64,000 bases of DNA from Rhodospirillum rubrum ATCC 11170 (lineage in GTDB: Bacteria > Pseudomonadota > Alphaproteobacteria > Rhodospirillales > Rhodospirillaceae), in assembly GCF_000013085.1 (NCBI RefSeq), contig NC_007643.1, forward strand, positions 1,039,001 through 1,103,000, given 5' to 3'. Positions within the stretch are counted from its first letter, which is position 1. Each line of letters begins with the position of its first letter. The translations under genes and the position numbers were made by a program. The notes beneath the pieces were generated by a model. It was not told the DNA's origin. It was given only the letters and a program-made list of their open reading frames with translations, and searched no databases. Positions 1-7,825 of the stretch are shown here, one piece after another.

Positions 1-1482
1 GGGGAGGTTTGGAACGGGAAGAACCCCCCAGACCGGGGCGGGGGTGATCAGGCGGTCAAGCAGGCGTCCGGTCTCGTCGTATAGACGCAGGGAGAATTCG
101 GCGCCAAGGATGAAGCGCTTGCCATCGGGAAGCAAAGCTTGGCTACGGGCCGTCTCCGCCGGCTCGAGGACCAGGGGGATTTTCCCCAGAAGGGGGGCGC
201 GGCCGTTGCGCCAGTCAGCCAGACCGGGGCTGGCCGTGGCGCGAACGGTCTCTTGTCCGGCCGGCCCCGGGCGAACCAAGCCCCGGGAAAGATCGATCGT
301 CCAGGGCGTCTGTCCTCCCTTGGCGATACCGACCTCCAGGAGGGTCCCTTCGGGGGTCACGGCGAAAAAGCCGGAGGCGACATCGCGGAAATCGGCGATG
401 CCGGCCTCGTGGTGGATGGCCGGCAGCGGCGCCTCGGCCGTTCCCCTCCCCATCATTCCCCAAGACGGATCGGCCGTTCCATACACGACGCCCCCGTCCG
501 GATGGGGGGCGAGAGCCGTCACCGTGTCGTGTCCCACCGTTCCAAGGACCGACCACTTGCGCTTTTGGGGGGCGTAGGCAAGCAAAAGAGTTCGCTGGTC
601 GGTGTCGGCGCGGGTGCCGCCGGCGACGAGAACGCTCTCGCCGGCCACGGTCGTCCAGGTGACAAGGGGAGTTTCCCCCGTCTCGCCGGGCGGTACGGAA
701 AGGATGGTGCCGGCGGCCAGGGTCAGGCCGTCGCGCAGGTCCACAAGGGCCGCCGAGCGATATCCTATGGCGAGGGTTCGACCATCGGGGGAAAAAGCCA
801 AACCGAAGGGCGTTCCGGTTTTTCTGACGGAAACACGGGCCAAAAGGCGGAAATCCGCGGCGTATAAACGCACAAAGCCGTCGGAACTGGAGACGGCAAG
901 CCGGCCGTCGGCGGCGAAGGCCAGGGAAGACACGGTGGCGTCCTGAAAGGCCTTGTCCTCGGCCAGGGTCCGGCCGGTCAGCGCGTCCCACACGCGGATA
1001 CCGGCCCCGGCGGCGAAACCGGCGGCGAAGACCTTGCCGTCGGAGCGGTGCCGCAAACTGGTGACGACGGCGGGCAGGCCTTTGATGCGGAATTGGAGCT
1101 TCTGGGCCTTCACGTCGATCAGGTAAAGGGAGGGGCTGCCATCCCAGCTTTGCGCCGTGTACCCCGCCACCAGGGCCTTGCTCCCATCGGGAGACAGGCT
1201 CACCGTATAAAGGCTTCCTTCGAGCCCGTCCCCTTGGGGCACGGGAACGCCGCCCAAAAGGCGCCCGCTCTGTCCGTCCCAAAGGCGCAGGCTTTTATCA
1301 AGCGAGGCCGTGGCGATCAGGGTGCCCGCGGCGCCAACCGCCAGATCGGTCACCGGCGCCGTGTGCATCCCGGTCTCGAAGCGTAAAAAAGGCTGGTCCG
1401 GCAGACCGCTCTCCTGGCATCGCGCGCCGTGCGCCGTCGCCAAGAACGACAAAAACAGCAGGGTCAGGGCTACCCATCGCAT
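1..1482 (-). CDS. Exported WD40/beta-propeller repeat protein, C-terminus beyond window
   Basis: The reading frame is open from an ATG at 1482 to the window edge, giving 494 codons without a stop. A hydrophobic N-terminal stretch of about 16 residues followed by AHGA suggests a Sec signal peptide, so the protein should act in the periplasm or at the surface. The mature part contains repeated WD40-like strands, seen as LRLWDGQ, IRVWDAL and LAFSPDGR, which build beta-propellers used for protein contacts. An enzymatic motif was not seen. It is the last gene of a minus-strand run of exported proteins starting at 7273 and may scaffold that system. The propeller call is firm; the role is inferred from neighbours only. 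The overlapping arginine-rich frames are shadows. Confidence 0.8.
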   Translation of the reverse strand, partial: MRWVALTLLFLSFLATAHGARCQESGLPDQPFLRFETGMHTAPVTDLAVGAAGTLIATASLDKSLRLWDGQSGRLLGGVPVPQGDGLEGSLYTVSLSPDGSKALVAGYTAQSWDGSPSLYLIDVKAQKLQFRIKGLPAVVTSLRHRSDGKVFAAGFAAGAGIRVWDALTGRTLAEDKAFQDATVSSLAFAADGRLAVSSSDGFVRLYAADFRLLARVSVRKTGTPFGLAFSPDGRTLAIGYRSAALVDLRDGLTLAAGTILSVPPGETGETPLVTWTTVAGESVLVAGGTRADTDQRTLLLAYAPQKRKWSVLGTVGHDTVTALAPHPDGGVVYGTADPSWGMMGRGTAEAPLPAIHHEAGIADFRDVASGFFAVTPEGTLLEVGIAKGGQTPWTIDLSRGLVRPGPAGQETVRATASPGLADWRNGRAPLLGKIPLVLEPAETARSQALLPDGKRFILGAEFSLRLYDETGRLLDRLITPAPVWGVLPVPNLP

Positions 1483-1579
1483 CCTTCCCTGTCCAAGCGT
1501 CTTCCCTTCGCCAAGCCGGCCGGACGCTGTTTGTGACCCCCTCTGCATTGCTTCCCGCGTCCTTGCTAGGGCCGACGGT

Positions 1580-2401
1580 TCAACGGCAAGAAATCTGCGT
1601 ATTCGGTGTGGAGTCCGGATAAATCAGATAGGATGAGGTGAAGCCGTCAGCTTTGAACTCAGTGTTAAGAGATGTCTCGGCCACTTGAACGGACGTGTTG
1701 TAGCTTCCGCAATATTTGTCCATTGACGTGTAGGTTTTCTCAATTTTTTTCTTATCTTTTTTGTTTTTTGTTTTAATTTTCTTGGATTGTTCAAAGGCGT
1801 ATTCGTAACTTCCGCGCCGATCCTGAACGCCTTTATTGATGTCCTTGGCGACGGAGACATCTTTTTCCGCTCGGCGGCGGATGGCCTCCATGCGGGTCTT
1901 GGCCTCCTGGGCGGAGATGCGCTTGGCCCTGTAATCGGCGTGGACCTGGGCGGCTTCGGTCCGGCGGCAGCTCATCAGGTTGTCGAGGGCTATCTGGGCC
2001 TTGGTCACCTTTTCCTCGTCGCGCCGCATATCGCCGAGCAAAGAGAAAAGCAGCAGCTCCCCCTCTCCGTGCTGCTTGGAAAGCTCGTTCCAATAGGCGG
2101 ACCCGGCCCCCACGGCCATACCCGCCGCGGCGCCGATCAGCGTTGCCGTAATGATATCCCCATTCGTCGCCGCCGCCGCCGCGGCGCCCAAGCCGGCCCC
2201 GGCCAAAGTACCGATAATCCCCCCGGCGACCATGTTGCTTGAGAAATGGTTATCAAGAGCGATGAGTTCGTCCCGTTTTGTTTTGCAGACGTCCCGGGAG
2301 TAGTCTTCGCCAAATTGGTTGGGTGGGACACACCCGCTCAGGGCAAAAAGGATGGAGGCGCAGGAGAGGGCTTTGAGTGAAGGCTTTTTAATAAAGATCA
2401 C
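1580..2401 (-). CDS. Glycine-zipper outer-membrane-type lipoprotein
   Basis: A 273-residue protein with a clear lipoprotein signal: KK at residues 5-6, a hydrophobic core and the lipobox LSGC with Cys24 as the lipidated residue. Residues about 57-103 are very rich in Gly and Ala (GGIIGTLAGAGLG and similar) and form a glycine-zipper hairpin, a feature of membrane-embedded lipoproteins. The C-terminal half is charged and probably helical, with a lysine-rich stretch around residue 210. The start is GTG, chosen because a strong AAGGAGGA ribosome site lies about 9 bases upstream. It sits between an OmpA-domain gene and the WD40 gene on the same strand. Function unknown; a structural or assembly role in the envelope is likely. 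Confidence 0.75.
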   Translation of the reverse strand: MIFIKKPSLKALSCASILFALSGCVPPNQFGEDYSRDVCKTKRDELIALDNHFSSNMVAGGIIGTLAGAGLGAAAAAATNGDIITATLIGAAAGMAVGAGSAYWNELSKQHGEGELLLFSLLGDMRRDEEKVTKAQIALDNLMSCRRTEAAQVHADYRAKRISAQEAKTRMEAIRRRAEKDVSVAKDINKGVQDRRGSYEYAFEQSKKIKTKNKKDKKKIEKTYTSMDKYCGSYNTSVQVAETSLNTEFKADGFTSSYLIYPDSTPNTQISCR

Positions 2402-2539
2402 GGCCTGTTTCCTCCTTAAGACCTATTAAAAAATGGCGGCTGTTTATTCCGATAGGTTTTCTGGACGAGAGGTCTGGTTGGTCTGGTCGTAAAGAAAGAG
2501 GGAAGCCCCACGGATGCGCTTAGTGGTATTTTAATACGG

Positions 2540-2564
2540 AAAAGCCCGCTTTACGAGAGGGCTT
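2540..2564 (-). terminator. Probable intrinsic terminator after OmpA-domain gene
   Basis: Inverted arms AAGCCC and GGGCTT flank an 11-base loop. Read on the minus strand the second arm runs into TTTT. It lies just after the stop codon of the OmpA-domain gene and would split the minus-strand run into two units. Confidence 0.5.
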
Positions 2565-2567
2565 GCG

Positions 2568-3230
2568 TCAGCTTCCGGCGTAGAACTGGACTCTCCGATT
2601 GTCGGGATGGGTGGGGGACGAGGGCCGCAAGAGGGCGCTTTCGCCTTTTCCCTCGGTTCTGAGGCGCGCGGGGGGGATAGCGAAAGACCCGATGAGATAG
2701 TCGGCGACCGCCTCCGCCCGTTTCCGGGAAAGGGCGAGATTATAGTCGGAGGGTCCGTTGGCGTCGGTATGCCCTTCGATGACCAAGATCAGGGCGCTTT
2801 CCTCGCGAAGAAGGGTCCCGATCTGGTTGAGATAGGGCAAGGATTTGACCAGGATTTCCGCCGAGTTGATTTCAAACAGGATGGGGAGGCCCACTGTTTT
2901 GCGCTTTGGGGTGTCGCTTGCCGCCGCCGGGAGGGCGTGATGAGCCGCGCTGGCGGGAACGGCCGGAGGACGGCCGGGTTTGCTTGTCGAAGACGCCGCC
3001 GCCGGGGCGGCGGCGGGTGCCGTTTGCGGGGAAGCGTCCTCGGACGGGGTGCTAAAAACGATGGCCTTGCTGAGGGGCTTTTGGGAATGGACCAAGACAT
3101 CGCGCAATTCATCGACGCTGGGAACGCTGCGATATAAAAGCACGTCTTCCGCTTTGACCGTGGAAGGGGGCGTCGCCACGACAAGAGAAAAGCCAACGAG
3201 CTTAACGATCCGGGTGGCGGTTTTCTTCAT
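2568..3230 (-). CDS. OmpA-domain peptidoglycan-anchoring envelope protein
   Basis: A 220-residue protein. Residues 1-27 look like a signal peptide ending near VKA-ED. Residues about 65-110 are a low-complexity Ala/Pro/Ser linker. Residues about 113-220 are an OmpA C-terminal domain: the peptidoglycan-binding core motif is visible as GHTDANGPSDYNLALS, then RKRAEAVADYL and the closing NRRVQFY. Such domains bind diaminopimelate in the cell wall and hold outer-membrane machinery in place. There is no beta-barrel, so this is a soluble or linker-tethered protein rather than a porin. Within the minus-strand cluster it could anchor the CsgG-like pore complex to peptidoglycan, which is inference. ATG start at 3230 with AAAGGA upstream. 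Confidence 0.85.
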   Translation of the reverse strand: MKKTATRIVKLVGFSLVVATPPSTVKAEDVLLYRSVPSVDELRDVLVHSQKPLSKAIVFSTPSEDASPQTAPAAAPAAASSTSKPGRPPAVPASAAHHALPAAASDTPKRKTVGLPILFEINSAEILVKSLPYLNQIGTLLREESALILVIEGHTDANGPSDYNLALSRKRAEAVADYLIGSFAIPPARLRTEGKGESALLRPSSPTHPDNRRVQFYAGS

Positions 3231-3301
3231 CGGGAACGGTCCTTTTCAAGGTCGGTGACTTGATTTTCCGTGAACAAATAAAGTCAAATCATCCAATGGT
3301 T

Positions 3302-3922
3302 CTAGCGGCCGCTATAGGAGTGTTCGGTTAAATCCGAATACAATCGGCACCATCCCACCGTAAAAAAATAACCGGGGGGGCAACCAAACTCGGGGTTTTC
3401 AGGAACTTTGCTGATGACGCATTTGTTGGCATGGAATTCTATGCAGCATTTGTTGTCGCGATATCCCTTGCAGGCCATGTTGCCGCCAATAACAAGATCC
3501 CCTCCCTCTACGTGGACATCGCCACTGACACTGACGCTGGTGTCCGCCGCGCGGCCAACGCCGGAGGTGGTGGCGCCGATATAGGTGCTCGCGTCGCGCC
3601 CGCGGCCGCTGGTTACGACATCGCCTTGGACGGAAACATCGATGTCGGCGTTCCCATCGGCGACACCGATGGAGGTGGTCGCCCGATGACCGCCGCTGGC
3701 CGTGGTGGTCACCGAGCCGCGAACCTGGGCGTCGATCCTCGTATTGCCGCCGGTGGTCCCGCCCACCGTCGTCACGGCGGTGCTTCCTCCCGATGCCGTG
3801 TTCGAGATGGTGTTGGCATGGGCGTTAATGCGCACCCCGCCCGACTCCTGGGCCAACGGCGCGCTGGTCGACGACAGGCAGCCCAGCGTAAGGACGGCCG
3901 TGGCGATGATAAGGGTCTTCAT
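3302..3922 (-). CDS. Secreted beta-repeat protein, QESGGV family, with Cys-rich C-terminus
   Basis: A 206-residue protein with a signal peptide ending just before the motif QESGGVRI. It then shows about four repeats of 30-34 residues rich in Ser, Thr, Gly, Val and Asp, with units starting INAHANTIS, IDAQVRGSV, IDVSVQGDV and SVSVSGDV. The strand-turn pattern resembles curlin-like or beta-solenoid subunits. The last 60 residues differ: they carry six cysteines (CKGYRDNKCC, KCV, FGCPPG, WCR), suggesting a disulfide-stabilised cap. Two paralogs with the same QxSGGV start lie at 6571-6894 and 6956-7273. A strong GAGGAGGA site precedes the ATG. A surface fibre or coat subunit exported by the adjacent CsgG-like protein is a hypothesis; no named family was recognised. 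Confidence 0.75.
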   Translation of the reverse strand: MKTLIIATAVLTLGCLSSTSAPLAQESGGVRINAHANTISNTASGGSTAVTTVGGTTGGNTRIDAQVRGSVTTTASGGHRATTSIGVADGNADIDVSVQGDVVTSGRGRDASTYIGATTSGVGRAADTSVSVSGDVHVEGGDLVIGGNMACKGYRDNKCCIEFHANKCVISKVPENPEFGCPPGYFFTVGWCRLYSDLTEHSYSGR

Positions 3923-3947
3923 TCCCAGTCCTCCTCATAGGCGAGGG

Positions 3948-4574
3948 TCACGGTCTTCCGCAGGCCTTGTCCATCGGGTGAGGCACGCCAAGGGTGACGC
4001 AGGGCCGGCCCGATCTCGTCTTTGAAATGGTGACCCGGGTCGCCGGACGGCCAAGCCCCCAATCGTCGAGGAAAAACGTCTCCTCCCCCTCGTCGGGGTC
4101 TTTCGCGCCGACCTTGCCCCGGCTCAGGCCATAGGCCGCCCGGGCCCGGTTCTCGGAGGCGGGATCGCTATCCTCCCACCAAAGCTGAAGGGCTCCCCGC
4201 CCCCCGGGGAGGAGGGGGCCCGTGGGATCGATGGTGCGGATGATCACCTGATCGGGTTGGGCCAGGGACAGCGTGGGCGAGGCGCGCTCCAGGCCGTCGC
4301 CCGCCCGCCGACGCGAAAGGCTGGCGTTCCTGGTCGGGGGGGGATCGAGGGGCCCCAGCGGAGGGGGGCTTGCCGCCTCCCCCCGCTTTGAAAGCCGGTT
4401 TGCCCTCAGCACGATAAGGCCGTTCTCAACGGGAAAGGCGCCTCCTCCCCCCAAAGCCGGCGCGGGCCCGGGCGTCGGGGATGGGGTGGTCTTCACCTGG
4501 CTTTCCTGGCCCTCGACCAGGTCTCCCCCCAGGAGGAGAAACGCTATGGTCGAGAAAGCGACGAGCCGGGACAT
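3948..4574 (-). CDS. Hypothetical exported proline-rich protein
   Basis: A 208-residue protein with a hydrophobic N-terminal segment (about residues 5-17) ending near VEG-QES, so probably exported. Residues about 28-100 are Pro/Gly/Arg-rich and likely disordered; the remainder has short strands and ends in a segment with one Cys pair (RPCVTLG and KACGRP) that could form a disulfide. I do not recognise a family. It lies 19 bases downstream of the CsgG-like gene and 25 bases upstream of the repeat protein gene, all on the minus strand, so it is very likely co-transcribed and part of the same envelope system, perhaps as a chaperone or accessory. Confidence 0.6.
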   Translation of the reverse strand: MSRLVAFSTIAFLLLGGDLVEGQESQVKTTPSPTPGPAPALGGGGAFPVENGLIVLRANRLSKRGEAASPPPLGPLDPPPTRNASLSRRRAGDGLERASPTLSLAQPDQVIIRTIDPTGPLLPGGRGALQLWWEDSDPASENRARAAYGLSRGKVGAKDPDEGEETFFLDDWGLGRPATRVTISKTRSGRPCVTLGVPHPMDKACGRP

Positions 4575-4593
4575 TTTCGCCTCCGGAATGGGG

Positions 4594-6147
4594 TTACTGA
4601 ACGGCGATCGTCACGGTTTGAATACTGGTCTTCATTTTGTCGAGTCCTTGGTGTTGATAAATAATATCACCAAGGGAACTCTCTTTAAGGGGCTGTAGAT
4701 CGGGCTGAAGCAGGACGGAGGGGATCTTTTTGTTTTGATAAGGCGACTGCGTGGCGACGCAGGCGACGTTTTCTTCCGTTCCCGTCTTGTCGAGCACAAT
4801 AGAGAAGCGGCCCTTCGTCGGGATGCGCTGAGGAAGTCCGGGCTTGATGGTGGGGTTCGAGTCAAAGCGATTGGGGAAGACGCGGGCGATCGTTCCATCG
4901 CTGGCCTGGTAGTAACAATAAAGATTGGCGGTCTGGGAGACGCTGACGTCGATGGCCAGAGAGTCCCCCGCCCGGAAGCTTCCCCGGGAGGGGGTGACAG
5001 GGGTAAGGGTCAAGCCGAGGGGATCATATCCGGCCGTTTCGCTGTCCGAGGCCATGAGGCTGGGCGAGACGGGGGGGGCTTGAAGGGGTTGTCCACCGCT
5101 GGGGCCGCGCCGGGCCATATCGTCGGCGATGAAGCGGTAATAGAGATCGAAATCGATGCGGCCGTTGGCGATCAAGTCCTTTTCCGCCTTATAGCGGTTG
5201 ATGGCGTCCACCAGCGCGCGGTTCGTTTCGGTGGTGTCGGCGCCCTGGTAATAACCGATGCCGCGCAAAGCCGATGCCGTTAGGCGGACGCGATCGGCCG
5301 GGCTCATCTGGTCATACCAGTCGCGAATCTGCGCCATCATTTCCGGATTGGTGGACTCGATCTCCAGGCAGCGCCAATAGGGAACCCGGGTGAACTTGCC
5401 CAGGAGTTCGATCAGCCCCAGTTCCACCAGGGTTCGCGCCGCCGCGTGGGTTCCTTGCGCCCGATCATTGCTGAAGTTCAGGTAGATGTTCGCCTTGGGC
5501 ACCAAGCCTTCCACTTCCGCGCCCCGTCCGCTTTTCACCGTGGCGATGGTGTTGGTCGACGAGATCCCCGGAAGGATTTCCAGGTCGGTGGTTTTCCCCA
5601 TGTTGAGGTCCATGGAGATCAGGGAAACCAATTGATCTTGTTCGTATCCCAACGAGACGAAATCAAAGGCGACGCCGATGCCCTGGTTGTCTTGGAGTAT
5701 TCCGCGATCGACCTGTGTAAAGGCTCCGCGAATGTAATAGCTTGGAAAAGATTTCCGCTGTGTATCATGATTGGTGAGGATTTGATTGAAATAGAAAACG
5801 GCGTCGCCGCTTCTTTCCACATCGACAAAGCGAAAGGCATTGCTTTTGGCCGTCATCTTGGACAAGGCGCTGATCATCATCTCCTTGGTTCCCGCCCTAA
5901 CCTCCCCGGTTTGATCGGGGAGGCCATCGGAGGTGATGATGATGTCGCGCTTGCCGTAGGCGAGAAACAGATCGTCCATGCACCGCAACGCGTTGGTAAA
6001 GCTCGTCATGTTTTTGACGACGGGGGTGTCGGGCTGGGCGACGACGGAGGCGGTTTGTGGGTTCGACATGGTTTGACAGCCCGCCAGAACCAGGGCTCCG
6101 GCCAAAACGGAACACACGAGGGAACGACCCTCCCAACGCAGGCTCAT
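4594..6147 (-). CDS. CsgG-like outer-membrane secretion lipoprotein with DUF4384-like C-terminal domain
   Basis: A 517-residue lipoprotein: the signal ends in LVLAGC with Cys24. Residues about 35-300 resemble the CsgG/HfaB superfamily. They include an early DLFLAYGKRDIIITSDG-type strand, a middle region with FVSLGYEQDQLVSLISMDL, and a helix with AARTLVELGLIELLG followed by YWRCL, as in CsgG helices facing the pore. The C-terminal 150 residues contain a DUF4384-like module (ANLYCYYQASDGTIARVFPN) often joined to envelope or signalling proteins. CsgG proteins form the nonameric pore that exports curli subunits. The ATG at 6147 is preferred over 6171 because AGGGGG lies seven bases upstream. Larger than E. 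coli CsgG (about 277 residues). The superfamily call is from pattern and context and needs a profile search. Confidence 0.65.
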   Translation of the reverse strand: MSLRWEGRSLVCSVLAGALVLAGCQTMSNPQTASVVAQPDTPVVKNMTSFTNALRCMDDLFLAYGKRDIIITSDGLPDQTGEVRAGTKEMMISALSKMTAKSNAFRFVDVERSGDAVFYFNQILTNHDTQRKSFPSYYIRGAFTQVDRGILQDNQGIGVAFDFVSLGYEQDQLVSLISMDLNMGKTTDLEILPGISSTNTIATVKSGRGAEVEGLVPKANIYLNFSNDRAQGTHAAARTLVELGLIELLGKFTRVPYWRCLEIESTNPEMMAQIRDWYDQMSPADRVRLTASALRGIGYYQGADTTETNRALVDAINRYKAEKDLIANGRIDFDLYYRFIADDMARRGPSGGQPLQAPPVSPSLMASDSETAGYDPLGLTLTPVTPSRGSFRAGDSLAIDVSVSQTANLYCYYQASDGTIARVFPNRFDSNPTIKPGLPQRIPTKGRFSIVLDKTGTEENVACVATQSPYQNKKIPSVLLQPDLQPLKESSLGDIIYQHQGLDKMKTSIQTVTIAVQ

Positions 6148-6185
6148 CACATTTCCCCCTGACTTGGTCATCAAAACGCGCCTGT

Positions 6186-6488
6186 TTATTTGCAGCGATA
6201 GATCACGTCGCCGCGGATGACGGTCTCGTTGGTTTCGCGTAAAGAGGAACGCCGCGAGTCGGTCTCGGTCGCGCCAAGGGTCGCCGTCGGGCAATCCGAT
6301 ATGATGTCGTTGTCGATCAGCCCCTCGCCCTTGCGGGCCGACTGGTTGCCGGCCTTGGTGTACAGCTGATTGGTTTTGGCCTGAAGACCGGGGTCGGCGC
6401 CGACCCGCTGATTGAGATCCTGGGCCCTGGCCTCGGCCGCCCCTAGAAGAAGAACCACTCCCATCGCCCCGATAAGACCCTGCTTCAT
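6186..6488 (-). CDS. Small exported protein, unknown function
   Basis: A 100-residue protein with a clear signal peptide (MKQGLIGAMGVVLLLG, then AEARA-QD). The mature form of about 78 residues is hydrophilic and has two cysteines, one in ISDCPTATLG and one two residues from the end (YRCK), which could pair. It lacks the QxSGGV repeat pattern of its neighbours. It lies between the repeat-protein genes and the CsgG-like gene, 38 bases before the latter on the same strand, a place where curli loci encode small accessory or nucleator proteins. That parallel is only positional. No family recognised. Confidence 0.6.
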   Translation of the reverse strand: MKQGLIGAMGVVLLLGAAEARAQDLNQRVGADPGLQAKTNQLYTKAGNQSARKGEGLIDNDIISDCPTATLGATETDSRRSSLRETNETVIRGDVIYRCK

Positions 6489-6570
6489 CGCCCAGTCCCC
6501 TTGTCCCTAAGCCCGTTGGTCCCCAAGCCCCTTGCCCATACGTCCTTTGCCCATACGTCCTTTGATGGCG

Positions 6571-6894
6571 TCAACGGCCGCAGGCGCTTTGGCCCACGGT
6601 GCCCACATTGACCTCGCTGCACGAATCGCTGTCCGCCCGGTTGGAAACGTTGTTCACCCGGGCATTGATCTCGATGTCGCCTTTGACGGCCGTTCCCTGG
6701 CCGACGGTGCCGACGTTGATCACCGCCGTGGATCCTTGGCTCGCCTGATTGCTGAGGGAATTCGCCGTGGCGTTGATGGTGACGTTTCCGCCAACCCGCA
6801 CCCCCCCCGACTCCTGGGCCGTTCCGGGCGTCGGACTCGTCAGGGCCAGCCCCAGGCTGGTCATCACCAAAAGACATCCCCAGGTTTTGCCCAT
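6571..6894 (-). CDS. Small secreted beta-repeat protein, QESGGV family
   Basis: A 107-residue protein. The signal peptide (MGKTWGCLLVMTSLGLALT) ends before QESGGVRVGG. The mature part has two matching repeats of about 35 residues: GNVTINATANSLSN ... INVGTVGQG and GDIEINARVNNVSN ... VNVGTVGQS. Alternating polar and aliphatic residues with conserved Asn and Gly are typical of amyloid-like or beta-solenoid subunits, and CsgA also exposes its repeats right after the signal. Two cysteines occur in the second repeat only. The ATG at 6894 follows a purine-rich AAAAGGGG site; the longer frame from 6990 would remove the signal peptide and overlap the next gene. Paralogous to the products at 3302-3922 and 6956-7273. 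Confidence 0.7.
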   Translation of the reverse strand: MGKTWGCLLVMTSLGLALTSPTPGTAQESGGVRVGGNVTINATANSLSNQASQGSTAVINVGTVGQGTAVKGDIEINARVNNVSNRADSDSCSEVNVGTVGQSACGR

Positions 6895-6955
6895 GGCCGC
6901 CCCTTTTTTCTGAAAGCGGATCCCGGACGGCGACGGTCGCCCCCCGGGACGCTTT

Positions 6956-7273
6956 TTATTGGCAGGTCGCGTCGCTGCTGATGCCGCCAATGTTCTGGCA
7001 AGCCCTGGATTTATTCCCGACGGCGGCGTTCACCGCCGTTCCCACGTCGGTTTTCTGGGTCAGGTCGCCCCCGATATCGACATTGCCTTGAACCCCGCCA
7101 ATCTGCTGTTTGGCCAGGGATTCCTTGCCGACGGCGGCATTGACCGCGGTATCTACTTTCGTCTGCATATCGACATCGCCGCCGATTTTCACGCCGCCGG
7201 ACTGTTGGGCCTGGGCCGTCGCGGCGAGGGCCATCGCACCACAAAAGGCCATCACGGAAAGTGTTTTATTCAC
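6956..7273 (-). CDS. Small secreted beta-repeat protein, QQSGGV family
   Basis: A 105-residue protein and the first gene of the minus-strand cluster. The signal peptide ends AQA-QQSGGVKIGGD. Two clear repeats of about 36 residues follow: IGGDVDMQTKVDTAVNAAVG ... QQIGG, then IGGDLTQKTDVGTAVNAAVG ... QNIGG. The Gln/Asn and Gly positions recur as in curlin repeats. Two cysteines close the second repeat. Start is GTG, supported by a near-perfect AAGGAGGT ribosome site eight bases upstream, implying strong translation as expected for a major structural subunit. It shares the post-signal motif with two other proteins in this cluster. Name and role are inferred. Confidence 0.75.
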   Translation of the reverse strand: MNKTLSVMAFCGAMALAATAQAQQSGGVKIGGDVDMQTKVDTAVNAAVGKESLAKQQIGGVQGNVDIGGDLTQKTDVGTAVNAAVGNKSRACQNIGGISSDATCQ

Positions 7274-7825
7274 GGTGAATACCTCCTTATGTTTCGCCTC
7301 TGTGAAGGCTTTTTAAGAAAAACAAGGAAAAAACCGGAACTGGAAAATAGTTTAATTAGCGAGCGATGGCTGATCATGGGTCTTTTTCATAAGACCTATG
7401 TTCTTTTGTTTCTACGGCGTTGAAATAAGAGGGCATACACCCTTTTTGGTGTATTAAAGGTATTCAATAACCTTTTAATTGTTGTTGGGGTATGTAGAAA
7501 AGTCAAGATGGAAAAATATGGATCACACCACCCATGGGGATAATTTTATGAGATCCCTATGGTTTTTAGGGTGCTCCCGGAGCGCGTCCGTTGAGGGGGC
7601 GCCGTCAGGGCGATCGCGGTATGCCGCTCGACCAATGTTTCCCGAAGATCTATGCGTCTTCGCAGCCTGCGCCGAGCCCGGCAATGTCGGCTTCCTGCGC
7701 GCGGGGGCTTGGCGTTTTGCCGCGACCTTGCGGGACGTGACGGCAAAGATCGAAAGGTGGGGCGCTCCGTTCTTCCCAGCGGTTCATCTGCGGTGACGCG
7801 CCAGATCGTGTCCGACCGGCCGAGC
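7274..7825. other. Intergenic region with hairpins, probable promoter of the repeat-protein cluster
   Basis: No convincing gene. The part next to 7273 is unusually AT-rich for this genome and must hold the promoter of the minus-strand cluster. It has a hairpin with arms ATACACC (7435-7441) and GGTGTAT (7448-7454), followed at once by a second inverted repeat with arms AAAGGT and ACCTTT (about 7456-7476). The half nearer 7825 is GC-rich and shows nothing I can name. Confidence 0.4.

Noticed and set aside
215-1282. 355-codon Arg-rich minus-strand frame
   Set aside because: It overlaps the WD40 frame on the same strand; the WD40 frame has a signal peptide and repeats, this one only Arg/Pro/Gly.
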